Assembly: GCF_031951985.1 (NCBI RefSeq)
Contig: NZ_JAVLVU010000001.1
Location: 1,612,001 to 1,676,000 of the forward strand
DNA from: Mucilaginibacter terrae
GTDB lineage: Bacteria; Bacteroidota; Bacteroidia; Sphingobacteriales; Sphingobacteriaceae
DNA length: 64,000 bases
Reading direction: 5' to 3'
This document shows, piece after piece, positions 55,792 to 64,000 of the stretch. The stretch's first letter is position 1, and every line of letters begins with the position of its first letter. A program made the position numbers and the translations under genes. The notes beneath the pieces are model-generated. The model had not been told where the DNA came from and ran no database searches. It saw only the letters and a list, made by a program, of their open reading frames with translations.

Positions 55792-56743
55792 ATTATTAAG
55801 CTTCATCTTGATGACTTTATTGTTGGCACCTGCATCCACGGATCATAAATATGTCATCACACATTACAACATCACCTTTGCGCCCGATCTTTCTAATCGG
55901 GTGAACCCGAAGTTATATAAAAGGCCCCTCAATGATGTTGATCTTTTAAATATTATTACAACCAACCTTTATCCAACGATCCTAAATGAAAAGCGGTCAC
56001 AGTATCAACAGGATAAATTGCTGGTTGATTTCATGAATAAGGGCCTGATCGGCGCGTTTAACATTCAAACCGACAAACTTAGCATCGACTTTGAATTTCC
56101 AACACAACTGGAAAGAATAAATTATGTGTTGATGAGTAAGCCGCCGAAACGGACCCTGGGGCAAGATATTGCCAAAATGAACAAGGAGTTCAACCGTGTT
56201 TATGGCAACGTCATTAAAAACAATGTAGGTGCCGATGTTTGGACATATTTTGATCAGGGTATAAATGACGAAAACGTTCTGCAAGATGAAAAGCCCAAAC
56301 AAGGCGAAGGCTTTACTTATGTGAACCATTACCGCAATATATTGATCCTGCCAACCGATGGCTACGTTGAAGCTGGAATATTTGGCAAAGGATATGATCT
56401 GGCTCAGGAAACCATCAACCGGTTTCGAAGTGCTTTCCTCAAATCTGGTGAAACAGACCTACAAAAGTTTTACAGGAAAAACAGTATTTATCACATTAAA
56501 CCAGCTCATAATCCACGGTTAAAAAATTTAGAAGTATTAGTTATGGAAATGTACGATCGTTCGCTTACACCATCAGGTTCTGCAACGGTTCATCCTACTG
56601 ATATGGAAATTATGAAAATTTTTTGGTCGGACTGGCTTCACAAATCAGGTGTCAAACATTTTGAATTACACCCGATTGTGAACTCCCGCAATGAGGCTCA
56701 AAAGATTATCCTAAACTTTATGAATATCAGCAAACCTAATTAA
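55784..56743 (+). CDS. Secreted vWA-like protein
   Basis: A 319-residue protein with a signal peptide (~1-18). 'FAPDLSNRV' (D35-x-S37) could be a degenerate MIDAS first loop and 'LILPTDGYVEAG' the third, with 'LEVLVMEMYDRS' as a core strand. This suggests a von Willebrand A-like fold, by inference. It begins 8 bp inside the PLD gene, so the two are translationally coupled. A metal-dependent adhesion or scaffold role outside the cytosol is plausible. Confidence 0.65.
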   Translation: MSKLLSFILMTLLLAPASTDHKYVITHYNITFAPDLSNRVNPKLYKRPLNDVDLLNIITTNLYPTILNEKRSQYQQDKLLVDFMNKGLIGAFNIQTDKLSIDFEFPTQLERINYVLMSKPPKRTLGQDIAKMNKEFNRVYGNVIKNNVGADVWTYFDQGINDENVLQDEKPKQGEGFTYVNHYRNILILPTDGYVEAGIFGKGYDLAQETINRFRSAFLKSGETDLQKFYRKNSIYHIKPAHNPRLKNLEVLVMEMYDRSLTPSGSATVHPTDMEIMKIFWSDWLHKSGVKHFELHPIVNSRNEAQKIILNFMNISKPN

Positions 56744-56935
56744 TTTAACACCTAAACCTTATCACATTTATATAGCGTCCATATCATATGCCATTTTACG
56801 CTACGAATTGATTTATTAAATGTAAGACAGGCCTCTTCTAAAAGCGTGAATGCATCATTCGTCATGCAAGAATTATATATATAATAAACATCCTACATAG
56901 CGGTGGTGGCCTTAATGATATCGCTCAATCGCTTC

Positions 56936-59470
56936 CTACCCTACTAAACTTCTATTAATTTGAACATCGTTAACTGAAATGCCAACTTTGTTTAAAGGGA
57001 TTTTCCCTTTACATTTTGGATAGTGTAAACATCCGTAAAATTCACTGTGGGGGCCGGATCTTTTGGTCATCGGCCCACTGCAATCGGGACATCTCACGTT
57101 AGAACTACCTGAAGCTTGTAGTTCAATGATGAACTTACTAGCCTGGTTTTCGTTATACATGAGAAAGTTCTTATACCGGGCCCTAGTGATGGCCACATAA
57201 AAAACGCGTCGTTCTTCCGCGTTTTCAAAATTATCGCCTTCCTGAAGTAAATAGTTAAGCATGGGATCATCAGCCATTTCAGAAGGGAAACCGAGAATAC
57301 CGGAATTAAGATCCAGTAGAACTGCATAATCACAAGTCATACCTTTCACGCCGTGTGCGGTGTAAAATTTAATATCAAGGCCGGCAAATTGCTGAATTAA
57401 TGTGTGCAGTTCTTTTGGCGCGTTAGATTTATACCGGCCAATAAGGAATACTGTTGCATTGGATTGTTCAGATCTGATTGCTTCCAGAGTATCTACTAAG
57501 ACCTGCTTTCTCTTAGCACCATTGTGGTACTTTACAAATTCGAAACTGGAATGACCCAAAGGCGCCGAATGAAAGGCCGTTAACTGCTTGGCGATCTGGT
57601 TAGAATTTTTCTGGATAAACTCGCTGCTTACCTTGAGGATCTGATCGTTGAATCGATAAGTCTGCAATACAGCGGATTGGCTCGTAACACCGAAATGCTG
57701 CTTAAACTGAGTAATGATGGAAAGGTCACTTCCGGTAAAACGGAAAATAGATTGCCAATCATCCCCAACGGCATAAATTTTAATACCGGGGTTTTGTGAA
57801 CGTATTGCTTTTAGGAGCTCATAGCGACCAAGGGACATATCTTGAAACTCGTCTATCAAAATATATTTGTAGCTCTTTTTAAATGCGCCATTTTTAAAAT
57901 GTTGAGTTGCATGAATAATCATGTCGTTAAAATCTACCGCGGGAATATTGTTGAGGTGGTGTTCGTAAGCGTGGTAAAGAGGTCTGATGAGATCAAGAAA
58001 AACCCGAAAACGTTTGTCTCCTCTATTAGGTGAGAGTTCATCCGGTGACTTTCCGCAGGATTTCATCAAAGTCAAGAATACATAGATGAAGTTAATGAAA
58101 TCCTCGTAATCTGGAGATTGCTTAATAAGACTCATGAGCTCATCCCCGCTGCGCTCACGCATATCCACGCCTTTTTCGGCCAATTTATGTTTGAGATTAC
58201 TGATCAGTTTGCCCTCAGCTGCTTCGTGAGCAAAAGATTTGATCAACTGGGTATTGTATTTTTCGTGAATACTATCCTTCCATGCCATCCCAGCATGGTA
58301 GTATTCTCGCGCCGTCGCATAAGGCGGGCGGGTTGTAAAGCTCTTCGGCACGTCCCCATTCTTGGAGATGCCATAGTGCTCATGCCAAATTTGGTAATCA
58401 GGCAAATAAAAGTCGGGTTGGTAGATGCCAAATGCAGGGTTGCGATCCTCAATCTCCAGAGGATAGTGGCGTTCATATTCATAATTGATATTAAAAAGGC
58501 AAAAGAAATTTGCGATTTGCAATTCCTGATGGCTTTTAACTTTCTTTCCGTCTAGCGTTGTGTTTTTGAAACCTTGCTCATAATTTAAATAGTCGTTTCT
58601 GTTCTCGAAGTCTGACTCCTCTTTAAGAGGCCGATTGAAGAAAGCCAGGTAGTTGACCGCTTTTCTTTTAAAGGAGGCATCTTCTGTGAACAGTTCATTG
58701 AATTTTTCCTGTAGGAATTGCTTTGCTTGCTCAGCGTCATCAAAAGCGACCCGTATCTCCTGGTTAGAACAACTGCGACATACCAGAAAACCATAGCTAT
58801 TGAAAGTGCGAACTTCTAAATCTTTGGCAGCGTCAATATGCCGACAAAATCTTGCGGTTCTTTCCTGCATTTCCTTTGCGGCATTATTAGTAAACGAAAT
58901 GATCAATAATTCTTCCGGTCTTGCCAATCCTTTTTCCAGCAAATAAGCCACTTTACCAGAAATCGTTGTTGTCTTTCCCGTGCCTGCGCCGGCGAGAACA
59001 AGATTATTGTCTTCATCACGGATGATTGCTTCGGTCTGGTCAGAAGACAAGGGATAGGCTTCCAGTCTTGCAAAGAAATCTCCAAATTTTACTTGTTCAT
59101 GCCGGACAAACTCATCGTTGTAGTCTTTACGCCTGACCGCGCAATTATCGAAATTGTCACAAAATTGCTGAAGAAGTTTTACCGTCTCGTCGTCCAAACC
59201 CAAAGCGGCATAATTATTTACTATTGCTTTACGCGTTAGCGTATTAATCTCCAAAAACCGAAGCTCGTCCGCATAACAGAAGTACTGCTCGAAGTTGGTG
59301 ATAGTTGTAAACGAAGCATTGGCATCCCTGACCTGATCGATGATTGCCGATAATTTCTTTTTGAAAGCTCTTCTTAATAACCATTCTTTTATCAGCCAAT
59401 AAATTCCGATTACCGACGCTATAAGCAAGATAAATCGGATGACTTTAATGACGATCTTACTGTTGGGCAT
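56936..59470 (-). CDS. Membrane-anchored UvrD/HelD-like helicase with nuclease-like insert
   Basis: An 844-residue SF1 helicase. A transmembrane helix lies at ~8-27. Motif I is A160-G-A-G-T-G-K-T168; 'LLIISFTNNAAKEMQER' and 'VFYVAITRARYKNF' are further UvrD blocks, with 'ILIDEFQDMS' as motif II. An insert at ~316-370 (E316, D353 in 'YQPDFYLPD', E364 in 'IWHEHYGI') matches the endonuclease-like insert of helicase IV relatives. The C terminus holds a topoisomerase-type four-Cys zinc ribbon ('CPDCSGPM', 'CLHYPKC'). The membrane anchor is unusual. It is followed by an HNH gene upstream on the same strand. Confidence 0.9.
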   Translation of the reverse strand: MPNSKIVIKVIRFILLIASVIGIYWLIKEWLLRRAFKKKLSAIIDQVRDANASFTTITNFEQYFCYADELRFLEINTLTRKAIVNNYAALGLDDETVKLLQQFCDNFDNCAVRRKDYNDEFVRHEQVKFGDFFARLEAYPLSSDQTEAIIRDEDNNLVLAGAGTGKTTTISGKVAYLLEKGLARPEELLIISFTNNAAKEMQERTARFCRHIDAAKDLEVRTFNSYGFLVCRSCSNQEIRVAFDDAEQAKQFLQEKFNELFTEDASFKRKAVNYLAFFNRPLKEESDFENRNDYLNYEQGFKNTTLDGKKVKSHQELQIANFFCLFNINYEYERHYPLEIEDRNPAFGIYQPDFYLPDYQIWHEHYGISKNGDVPKSFTTRPPYATAREYYHAGMAWKDSIHEKYNTQLIKSFAHEAAEGKLISNLKHKLAEKGVDMRERSGDELMSLIKQSPDYEDFINFIYVFLTLMKSCGKSPDELSPNRGDKRFRVFLDLIRPLYHAYEHHLNNIPAVDFNDMIIHATQHFKNGAFKKSYKYILIDEFQDMSLGRYELLKAIRSQNPGIKIYAVGDDWQSIFRFTGSDLSIITQFKQHFGVTSQSAVLQTYRFNDQILKVSSEFIQKNSNQIAKQLTAFHSAPLGHSSFEFVKYHNGAKRKQVLVDTLEAIRSEQSNATVFLIGRYKSNAPKELHTLIQQFAGLDIKFYTAHGVKGMTCDYAVLLDLNSGILGFPSEMADDPMLNYLLQEGDNFENAEERRVFYVAITRARYKNFLMYNENQASKFIIELQASGSSNVRCPDCSGPMTKRSGPHSEFYGCLHYPKCKGKIPLNKVGISVNDVQINRSLVG

Positions 59471-59542
59471 GATATCGTTAGGTTAAGGAAATTGAAATTT
59501 CAGCATAAATTTACAAATAACCAAGCTTTTGAATTTTCACTC

Positions 59543-60640
59543 TCATAAGGTCCAGGCTTCAAACCCCCTTGTTGTGATCAGGTAATCACAGCTTTTCTGT
59601 AGCTGCTCAATAGCAAGCTTGGACCAATCATTCTTCGTTTGATAGCCGAGCAGGGAAATCTGGAGCTCTTTTTCAAATCTGTGCATTTTGTGCCTCCGAA
59701 TGAGGCTCCAGTAATGCGTTATTTCGTCGCGACGCTGTTCAATAAAATTGGGACTAGGGATTTTATCCCGTTTCTGGTTGTTTAAGTCAGGGCGAGCGGG
59801 CAGCAGATTCCAAAGGTCATTGTTTTTCCAAACGCTAAACGGTATGATGTGGTCAATATCATATCGGACTACGGGAACTCCTGACCATACGCAACGAACT
59901 TTTCCCTCTGTTTGGAGAATACTCTGGTAAAGCGTTTTAGATTCAGCAATGTCGCGAGCGGTCACGGGGCTCTGCATTACCTCTGTAAGCACATCTGTTA
60001 CAGATAGCTTTTGGCCTGATGCGCGAACCGAGAATTCAGCCCACTTGAATAAGATAGCGTCAGTACCATTAATAAAACTTCCGAGCAACTGAAAAGCTTC
60101 GTAATAATCCTGCGGTATAGAAAATGTACCGAAGTTCAAAATCAGGTATTCAGCATCAATTGCGCCTACCGATCTAGTTTTAACCCGGTCATATTGATAA
60201 ATGCCAAAATGCTGTCCATCTATAGATGTGCCTATATACTTCATCGGCATTTGTGTGATTGTGCTTGCAATCTTCTTAACAAGTAATAAAAACACTTTTT
60301 GAATATCAGCTGGGATACCTTTGTTTTTGAGGTCGTTATAAAAGGCGGAAATGCCACCCCGTAGATTGTAATAGTTAACCAGTTCCCGCAAAGTTTCTGC
60401 AAAGGCCAGTTGGGCACTACCATTGATTTGTGGCACCAATACCAATGGATAGTAATATAACAGCCATTTTTCAATGAGTAAACCCAAGGGGAAATGAGCC
60501 CGCTGATCTTCAATCTTTATATAAGGGGAGTTTTCCCCAATCAGCTCTATTGTACCTCTTAATAGCGCAAATTTGTACGTGGTTGACTTACTGTCCCGAG
60601 CTAAAATATGGTTTATATTTCGAAAGGTCTGATGGTTCAT
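59543..60640 (-). CDS. HNH endonuclease domain protein
   Basis: A 365-residue protein. The nuclease core is at ~240-300: 'RCVWSG', then D-H in 'RYDIDHIIPFSVW', N in 'NDLWNLLPA' and 'NNQKRDKIPS', an HNH_4-like layout. The N-terminal ~230 residues are helical and of unknown function, possibly target recognition. It lies 72 bp upstream of the helicase gene in the same direction, so helicase and nuclease are likely expressed together as a DNA-targeting pair. Confidence 0.88.
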   Translation of the reverse strand: MNHQTFRNINHILARDSKSTTYKFALLRGTIELIGENSPYIKIEDQRAHFPLGLLIEKWLLYYYPLVLVPQINGSAQLAFAETLRELVNYYNLRGGISAFYNDLKNKGIPADIQKVFLLLVKKIASTITQMPMKYIGTSIDGQHFGIYQYDRVKTRSVGAIDAEYLILNFGTFSIPQDYYEAFQLLGSFINGTDAILFKWAEFSVRASGQKLSVTDVLTEVMQSPVTARDIAESKTLYQSILQTEGKVRCVWSGVPVVRYDIDHIIPFSVWKNNDLWNLLPARPDLNNQKRDKIPSPNFIEQRRDEITHYWSLIRRHKMHRFEKELQISLLGYQTKNDWSKLAIEQLQKSCDYLITTRGFEAWTL

Positions 60641-60968
60641 AATCGATATGAGAAAGCAGTAAGGTACGACAACTCTGCTTATACCATCAAGTTTATTCTT
60701 TAAGACTGGAACAATCTAAACTTATTACATCAACAATTATGAGCATTTCTTCAGCCTGTTCAAAGTGCCCATCAAAACTCAAAATAACTGAACCGATTTT
60801 AACACTCATATTACCTCTTCTGCGGTGAATCAAGTGTGAATTACAGGCAGATTTTGAAATATTTTGCTAGTTTTTGAATTACACATCGTCGCGGAAATAC
60901 CTAAACTCGAAATACTTTGCCAACTCAGATTGCAATTATTCTCGACCGCTTTTGCATTTTTATTTACC

Positions 60969-60976
60969 TAACTTTG
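60969..60976 (+). promoter_or_regulatory. Candidate -7 box for the AAA_13 gene
   Basis: TAACTTTG is an exact TAnnTTTG match, 36 bp before ATG 61013, giving a leader near 30 nt. TTTG at 60951 lies upstream but closer than the usual spacing. The rest of the 372-bp gap 60641-61012 holds no gene I can support. Confidence 0.45.
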
Positions 60977-61012
60977 AGTGAAACCTGACAATGCTTATCA
61001 TAAGTCTCAAAC

Positions 61013-63373
61013 ATGATTACTAAAATCGACATCGGCCATTTCGGATTATTTAAGGATTACTCTTGGGATACCGTTATTTCTAAGGATAATACCTTTAAGA
61101 AAATGAATATTATTTATGGCCGTAACTATTCAGGCAAAACGACACTTGCCCGTATTTTCAAATGTTTTGAAGATAGTTTGATGCACAAAGATTACTTAGC
61201 ATGTCAATTTAAGGTAACATTGAATAATGGCAATATTATAGCCGAAAAAAATCTCCAGGATTTTGCAAAACACAATCAAATAAGGGTCTATAATACCGAT
61301 TTCGTCCGTGAAAATTTGGGTTGGCTTTATCGGGAGGATGGAACAATTAGGCCATTCACCATACTTGGTGCCAAAAACGTTGAACTTGACAAGCAAATTA
61401 CCCTAATAAATTATCAGCTTGGCACAATTGAAGCTGGTAAGGGATTGGTGTTTGAGTATGATAAGGCTCAAAAAGCCTTGGCTGCACAAAAAAAAACTAA
61501 TTCCGATAAGACGGACATTCTTGACGATAAACTTAGGAAACGTGCCAATGATACCATAAAAGTAAATAACGATTTATTTTTACCCACGAATGCAAAAAAG
61601 AGTTACACGATCACCGACATCAAGGCTGATATTGACCAGATTAAAAGTGATGTGAAAAAACATATCCTTGCCACAGCAACTGCGGATGAGCTCATTAAAT
61701 TATTGAAAGAGGTCGCTATTGATGATGTAAACCCGCTTACGGAATCCCAACCTAAATTCGCTGATTATTATAAAGAATGTAATGATATACTTCAGAAAAA
61801 AATAACACCAAGCACGCCTATTGCCGAACTGATCAATGATAATTTATTACAGGAATGGGTTAGACTGGGTATTGATAAACATCGGGATAAGCGCAAAACA
61901 TGCGGATTTTGCGGAAACCCTTTGGACAAAGATTTGTGGAAGAGGCTTGACGAGCACTTTAGTAAAGAGTCAGAGGAGCTTAGAGCCGCGCTTAAAGGCA
62001 AGATCGACCAGTTGGAACTGGCAAAAAAAGGGCTGACCGAGTTTATGACCTTAAAACGGGAACAGTTTTATTCTACGCTACAAACGCGTTTTGATGGCAC
62101 GCTGAAAAGCTGGCATACTGTTAGTAACGCTTATCAAAAAAAAATCGACCAATTGATCACAGAATTGAAAATTCGTGAAAAAGATATTTTTAGATTACGC
62201 GAATTGCCAGCTGATATTTCAGACCTTTCTGATGAGGTATTGGCAACGATCAAAGATTTTAATCAAATTATCACCGAACATAACAAGAAGACCAGTTCAC
62301 TTGCGACAGACCAGGTTAGAGCTCGGAAAGAATTAAGGTTTTCTAATATCGCACAATATATCTCCGACATAGATTATTTTAATGAACTGAAGGCGATTGA
62401 GCAGCAGGACAACAAACTGAATATTGTCGGAGGCGGCTTGATTCTGCAGAAGCAAGAAATTGAGCGACTTGTTGAAGATAAAAGGGTGTTAGAAACACAG
62501 GCTAAAGATGAGAGCAAAGGGGCAGAACTTATTAATCAGCATCTTACTCATTTTTTTGGGCATAATGAATTAAAACTCACTGCTCAAGGCGAATCTCCAA
62601 ACATGAAATTTATTATTCAACGGGAAGGTATTGACGCGAACAATTTAAGTGAAGGTGAATGCAGCCTTATTTCATTTTGTTATTTTATTGCTAAAATAGA
62701 AGATGAGTTGAAAGATGAGCTCAATAGTAATAAGCTTATTATCTACATAGATGATCCTATTTCCAGCTTAGATAGCAATCATATCTTCTTTATGTTCAGT
62801 CTTATAGAAAGTGTTATTGCCGGGCCCAAAAAATATGGGCAATTATTTATCTCGACACACAATCTCGATTTTCTGAGATACCTAAAGAAGCTGACCTTTC
62901 CTAAAAAAGATCTCAAACATTTTATTATTGAGCGCAGGAATAAAAGTAATACGCTACTAAGACTGGCGCCTGAATACCTCAAAAACTACATAACGGAGTT
63001 TAATTACCTATTTGACCAGATTTATCAATGTTCATTGGGTGACCGCGAAATAATCAGCCATAATTATCAGTATAGTTTTGGCAATAATATGCGTAAATTT
63101 TTAGAAGCTTACCTGTTTTATAAGTATCCAAGCCACAAAATGACTTCAGAGGAAAAACTGAGAAAGTATTTTGACAATGATCGCGTGACCATCAACCTGA
63201 TTAATCGTGTTATAAATGAGTATTCTCACATTGGCGAACACTTTGAGAGAGGAATGGAACCTATTGATATGGATGAAATTACTAAAGTTTCGAGTTTGGT
63301 GCTAAATAGGATAAGTACTACCGATCCGGATCAATATAATGCGCTAATGGACAGTGTCAATCAGCTGGTTTAA
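61013..63373 (+). CDS. AAA_13 (PrrC/RloC-like) ATPase with zinc-hook and HEPN-like motif
   Basis: A 786-residue ABC-type ATPase. Walker A is G36-x4-S-G-K-T-T44; Walker B 'IIYIDDPISSLD', signature-like 'LSEGECS', and 'ISTHNLDF' follow in the second half. Two coiled-coil arms flank C297-G-F-C300, a Rad50-type hook. The C-terminal ~110 residues have R694-x3-E698 and R732-x6-H739 ('RVINEYSH'), the HEPN RNase style seen in PrrC/RloC anticodon nucleases. It may be a tRNA- or RNA-cleaving defence sensor. It carries its own promoter-like box. Confidence 0.85.
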   Translation: MITKIDIGHFGLFKDYSWDTVISKDNTFKKMNIIYGRNYSGKTTLARIFKCFEDSLMHKDYLACQFKVTLNNGNIIAEKNLQDFAKHNQIRVYNTDFVRENLGWLYREDGTIRPFTILGAKNVELDKQITLINYQLGTIEAGKGLVFEYDKAQKALAAQKKTNSDKTDILDDKLRKRANDTIKVNNDLFLPTNAKKSYTITDIKADIDQIKSDVKKHILATATADELIKLLKEVAIDDVNPLTESQPKFADYYKECNDILQKKITPSTPIAELINDNLLQEWVRLGIDKHRDKRKTCGFCGNPLDKDLWKRLDEHFSKESEELRAALKGKIDQLELAKKGLTEFMTLKREQFYSTLQTRFDGTLKSWHTVSNAYQKKIDQLITELKIREKDIFRLRELPADISDLSDEVLATIKDFNQIITEHNKKTSSLATDQVRARKELRFSNIAQYISDIDYFNELKAIEQQDNKLNIVGGGLILQKQEIERLVEDKRVLETQAKDESKGAELINQHLTHFFGHNELKLTAQGESPNMKFIIQREGIDANNLSEGECSLISFCYFIAKIEDELKDELNSNKLIIYIDDPISSLDSNHIFFMFSLIESVIAGPKKYGQLFISTHNLDFLRYLKKLTFPKKDLKHFIIERRNKSNTLLRLAPEYLKNYITEFNYLFDQIYQCSLGDREIISHNYQYSFGNNMRKFLEAYLFYKYPSHKMTSEEKLRKYFDNDRVTINLINRVINEYSHIGEHFERGMEPIDMDEITKVSSLVLNRISTTDPDQYNALMDSVNQLV

Positions 63374-63478
63374 CAATCATCATTATAAATTTTAGCTGGA
63401 TTGTATAGTTTTTATCATTATCGGCTGGATAAATAGTATTATTTATATGTAAATTTAGAAGTCCATAAACCTACGTCC

Positions 63479-64000
63479 ATGTCAATTAAAATCCTTGCAA
63501 CCGCCGATCTTCACTTGGGCAAAACCTCCGCAGATGCTTCAGGATACCAGGCTTCAACAAAGTCTACCTGGGCAGCGCTGGTCAATATGGCGATTGAAAA
63601 CGGGGTCGATATCGTCGTACTTTGCGGTGACATTATTGACCGAAATAACCGTTATTTTGAAGCAATCGGGCCACTGCAATCTGGAATAGACCGGCTAAGG
63701 GAAAATAACATAACCGTTTACCTGGTTTCTGGTAATCATGATTTTGACGTTTTGCCGCAGGTTGTCCGCAGATATTGTGACGACGGTGTTAAACTGCTGG
63801 GAAAAAACGGCGTCTGGGAGATAGTTACTTTTAGGAAAGATGATCAAACTATTCAGTTTGCCGGTTGGTCTTTTCCAACACAATATTTCAGGGACAGCCC
63901 CTTGCTGAGTTGGCAATTTAATGATATTGATCTCAATTTTCCGGTAATTGGTTTATTACATGGAGATATTGAAGGCAAAGACGGCAAGTACGCACCGTTT
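63479..64000 (+). CDS. SbcD/Mre11-like metallophosphoesterase, 5' part
   Basis: The first 174 residues of a calcineurin-like phosphoesterase, cut by the window edge. Metal-binding blocks are all present: 'ADLHLG' (~9-14), 'CGDIIDR' (~44-50), 'SGNHDF' (~81-86) and 'LHGDIEG' near the end. This order is that of SbcD/Mre11 DNA exonucleases, which work with an SbcC/Rad50 ATPase. Starting 105 bp after the AAA_13 gene on the same strand, it may pair with it or with an SbcC-like gene beyond the edge. Confidence 0.88.
   Translation, partial: MSIKILATADLHLGKTSADASGYQASTKSTWAALVNMAIENGVDIVVLCGDIIDRNNRYFEAIGPLQSGIDRLRENNITVYLVSGNHDFDVLPQVVRRYCDDGVKLLGKNGVWEIVTFRKDDQTIQFAGWSFPTQYFRDSPLLSWQFNDIDLNFPVIGLLHGDIEGKDGKYAPF

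Noticed and set aside
40474..64000. CRISPR array, IS element or integrase within the island
   Set aside because: No regularly spaced repeats, transposase or recombinase frame was found; the ferredoxin-like 93-aa protein alone does not indicate CRISPR.

Overview
The window reads as chromosome of a Bacteroidota bacterium of the Sphingobacteriaceae, most like Mucilaginibacter or Pedobacter. The grounds are two SusC/SusD pairs, an ECF sigma/FecR pair feeding a SusC with an STN domain, TAnnTTTG-type promoter boxes, weak Shine-Dalgarno sites, several TTG/GTG starts, and many secreted enzymes with signal peptides or lipoboxes. The genus is inferred from protein style, not from a marker gene.

Region 1 (1-14116) is a polysaccharide utilization locus. 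It holds the 3' part of a SusC transporter, its SusD, and enzymes of families GH16, GH105 and GH43, a sialate O-acetylesterase-type esterase, a GH115 alpha-glucuronidase and a sulfatase. The set suits an acetylated, glucuronylated plant or algal polysaccharide (xylan or arabinogalactan type). No regulator lies inside the window.

Region 2 (14117-23776) is ordinary chromosome: a YiaA-type membrane protein, a frameshifted alpha-helical gene, a FAD/Rieske oxidoreductase, a zinc alcohol dehydrogenase, an SDR, a small conserved protein, and a PAS protein next to a multi-PAS histidine kinase.

Region 3 (24075-40363) is an ECF-sigma-controlled uptake locus that looks aimed at protein or peptide. Its order is sigma factor, FecR anti-sigma, STN-SusC, SusD, a lipoprotein resembling the SusCD-associated zinc hydrolases but lacking HExxH, an active-looking HExxHxxGxxH metalloprotease, a same-fold paralogue with that motif erased, a thioredoxin-like protein, and an S9 peptidase. 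A strong terminator closes it.

Region 4 (40474-64000) looks like an accessory island. It starts at a 93-nt degenerate tRNA-Ser-like sequence, then carries a FAD monooxygenase/MFS/Crp-Fnr set, a solitary helicase with a nuclease-like C terminus, small secreted or Cys-rich proteins, a TPR histidine kinase/response regulator pair preceded by a 53-aa secreted peptide gene, a three-gene PLD/vWA-like cassette, a membrane-anchored UvrD/HelD-like helicase, an HNH nuclease, an AAA_13 ATPase with a CxxC hook and HEPN-like R-x6-H motif, and the start of an SbcD-like phosphoesterase. Four copies of a palindrome TACGGNNNNCCGTA sit 47-91 bp upstream of small genes here, three of them 47-51 bp from the start codon. 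This suggests a small shared regulon, and it is the best candidate for an undescribed system in the window.
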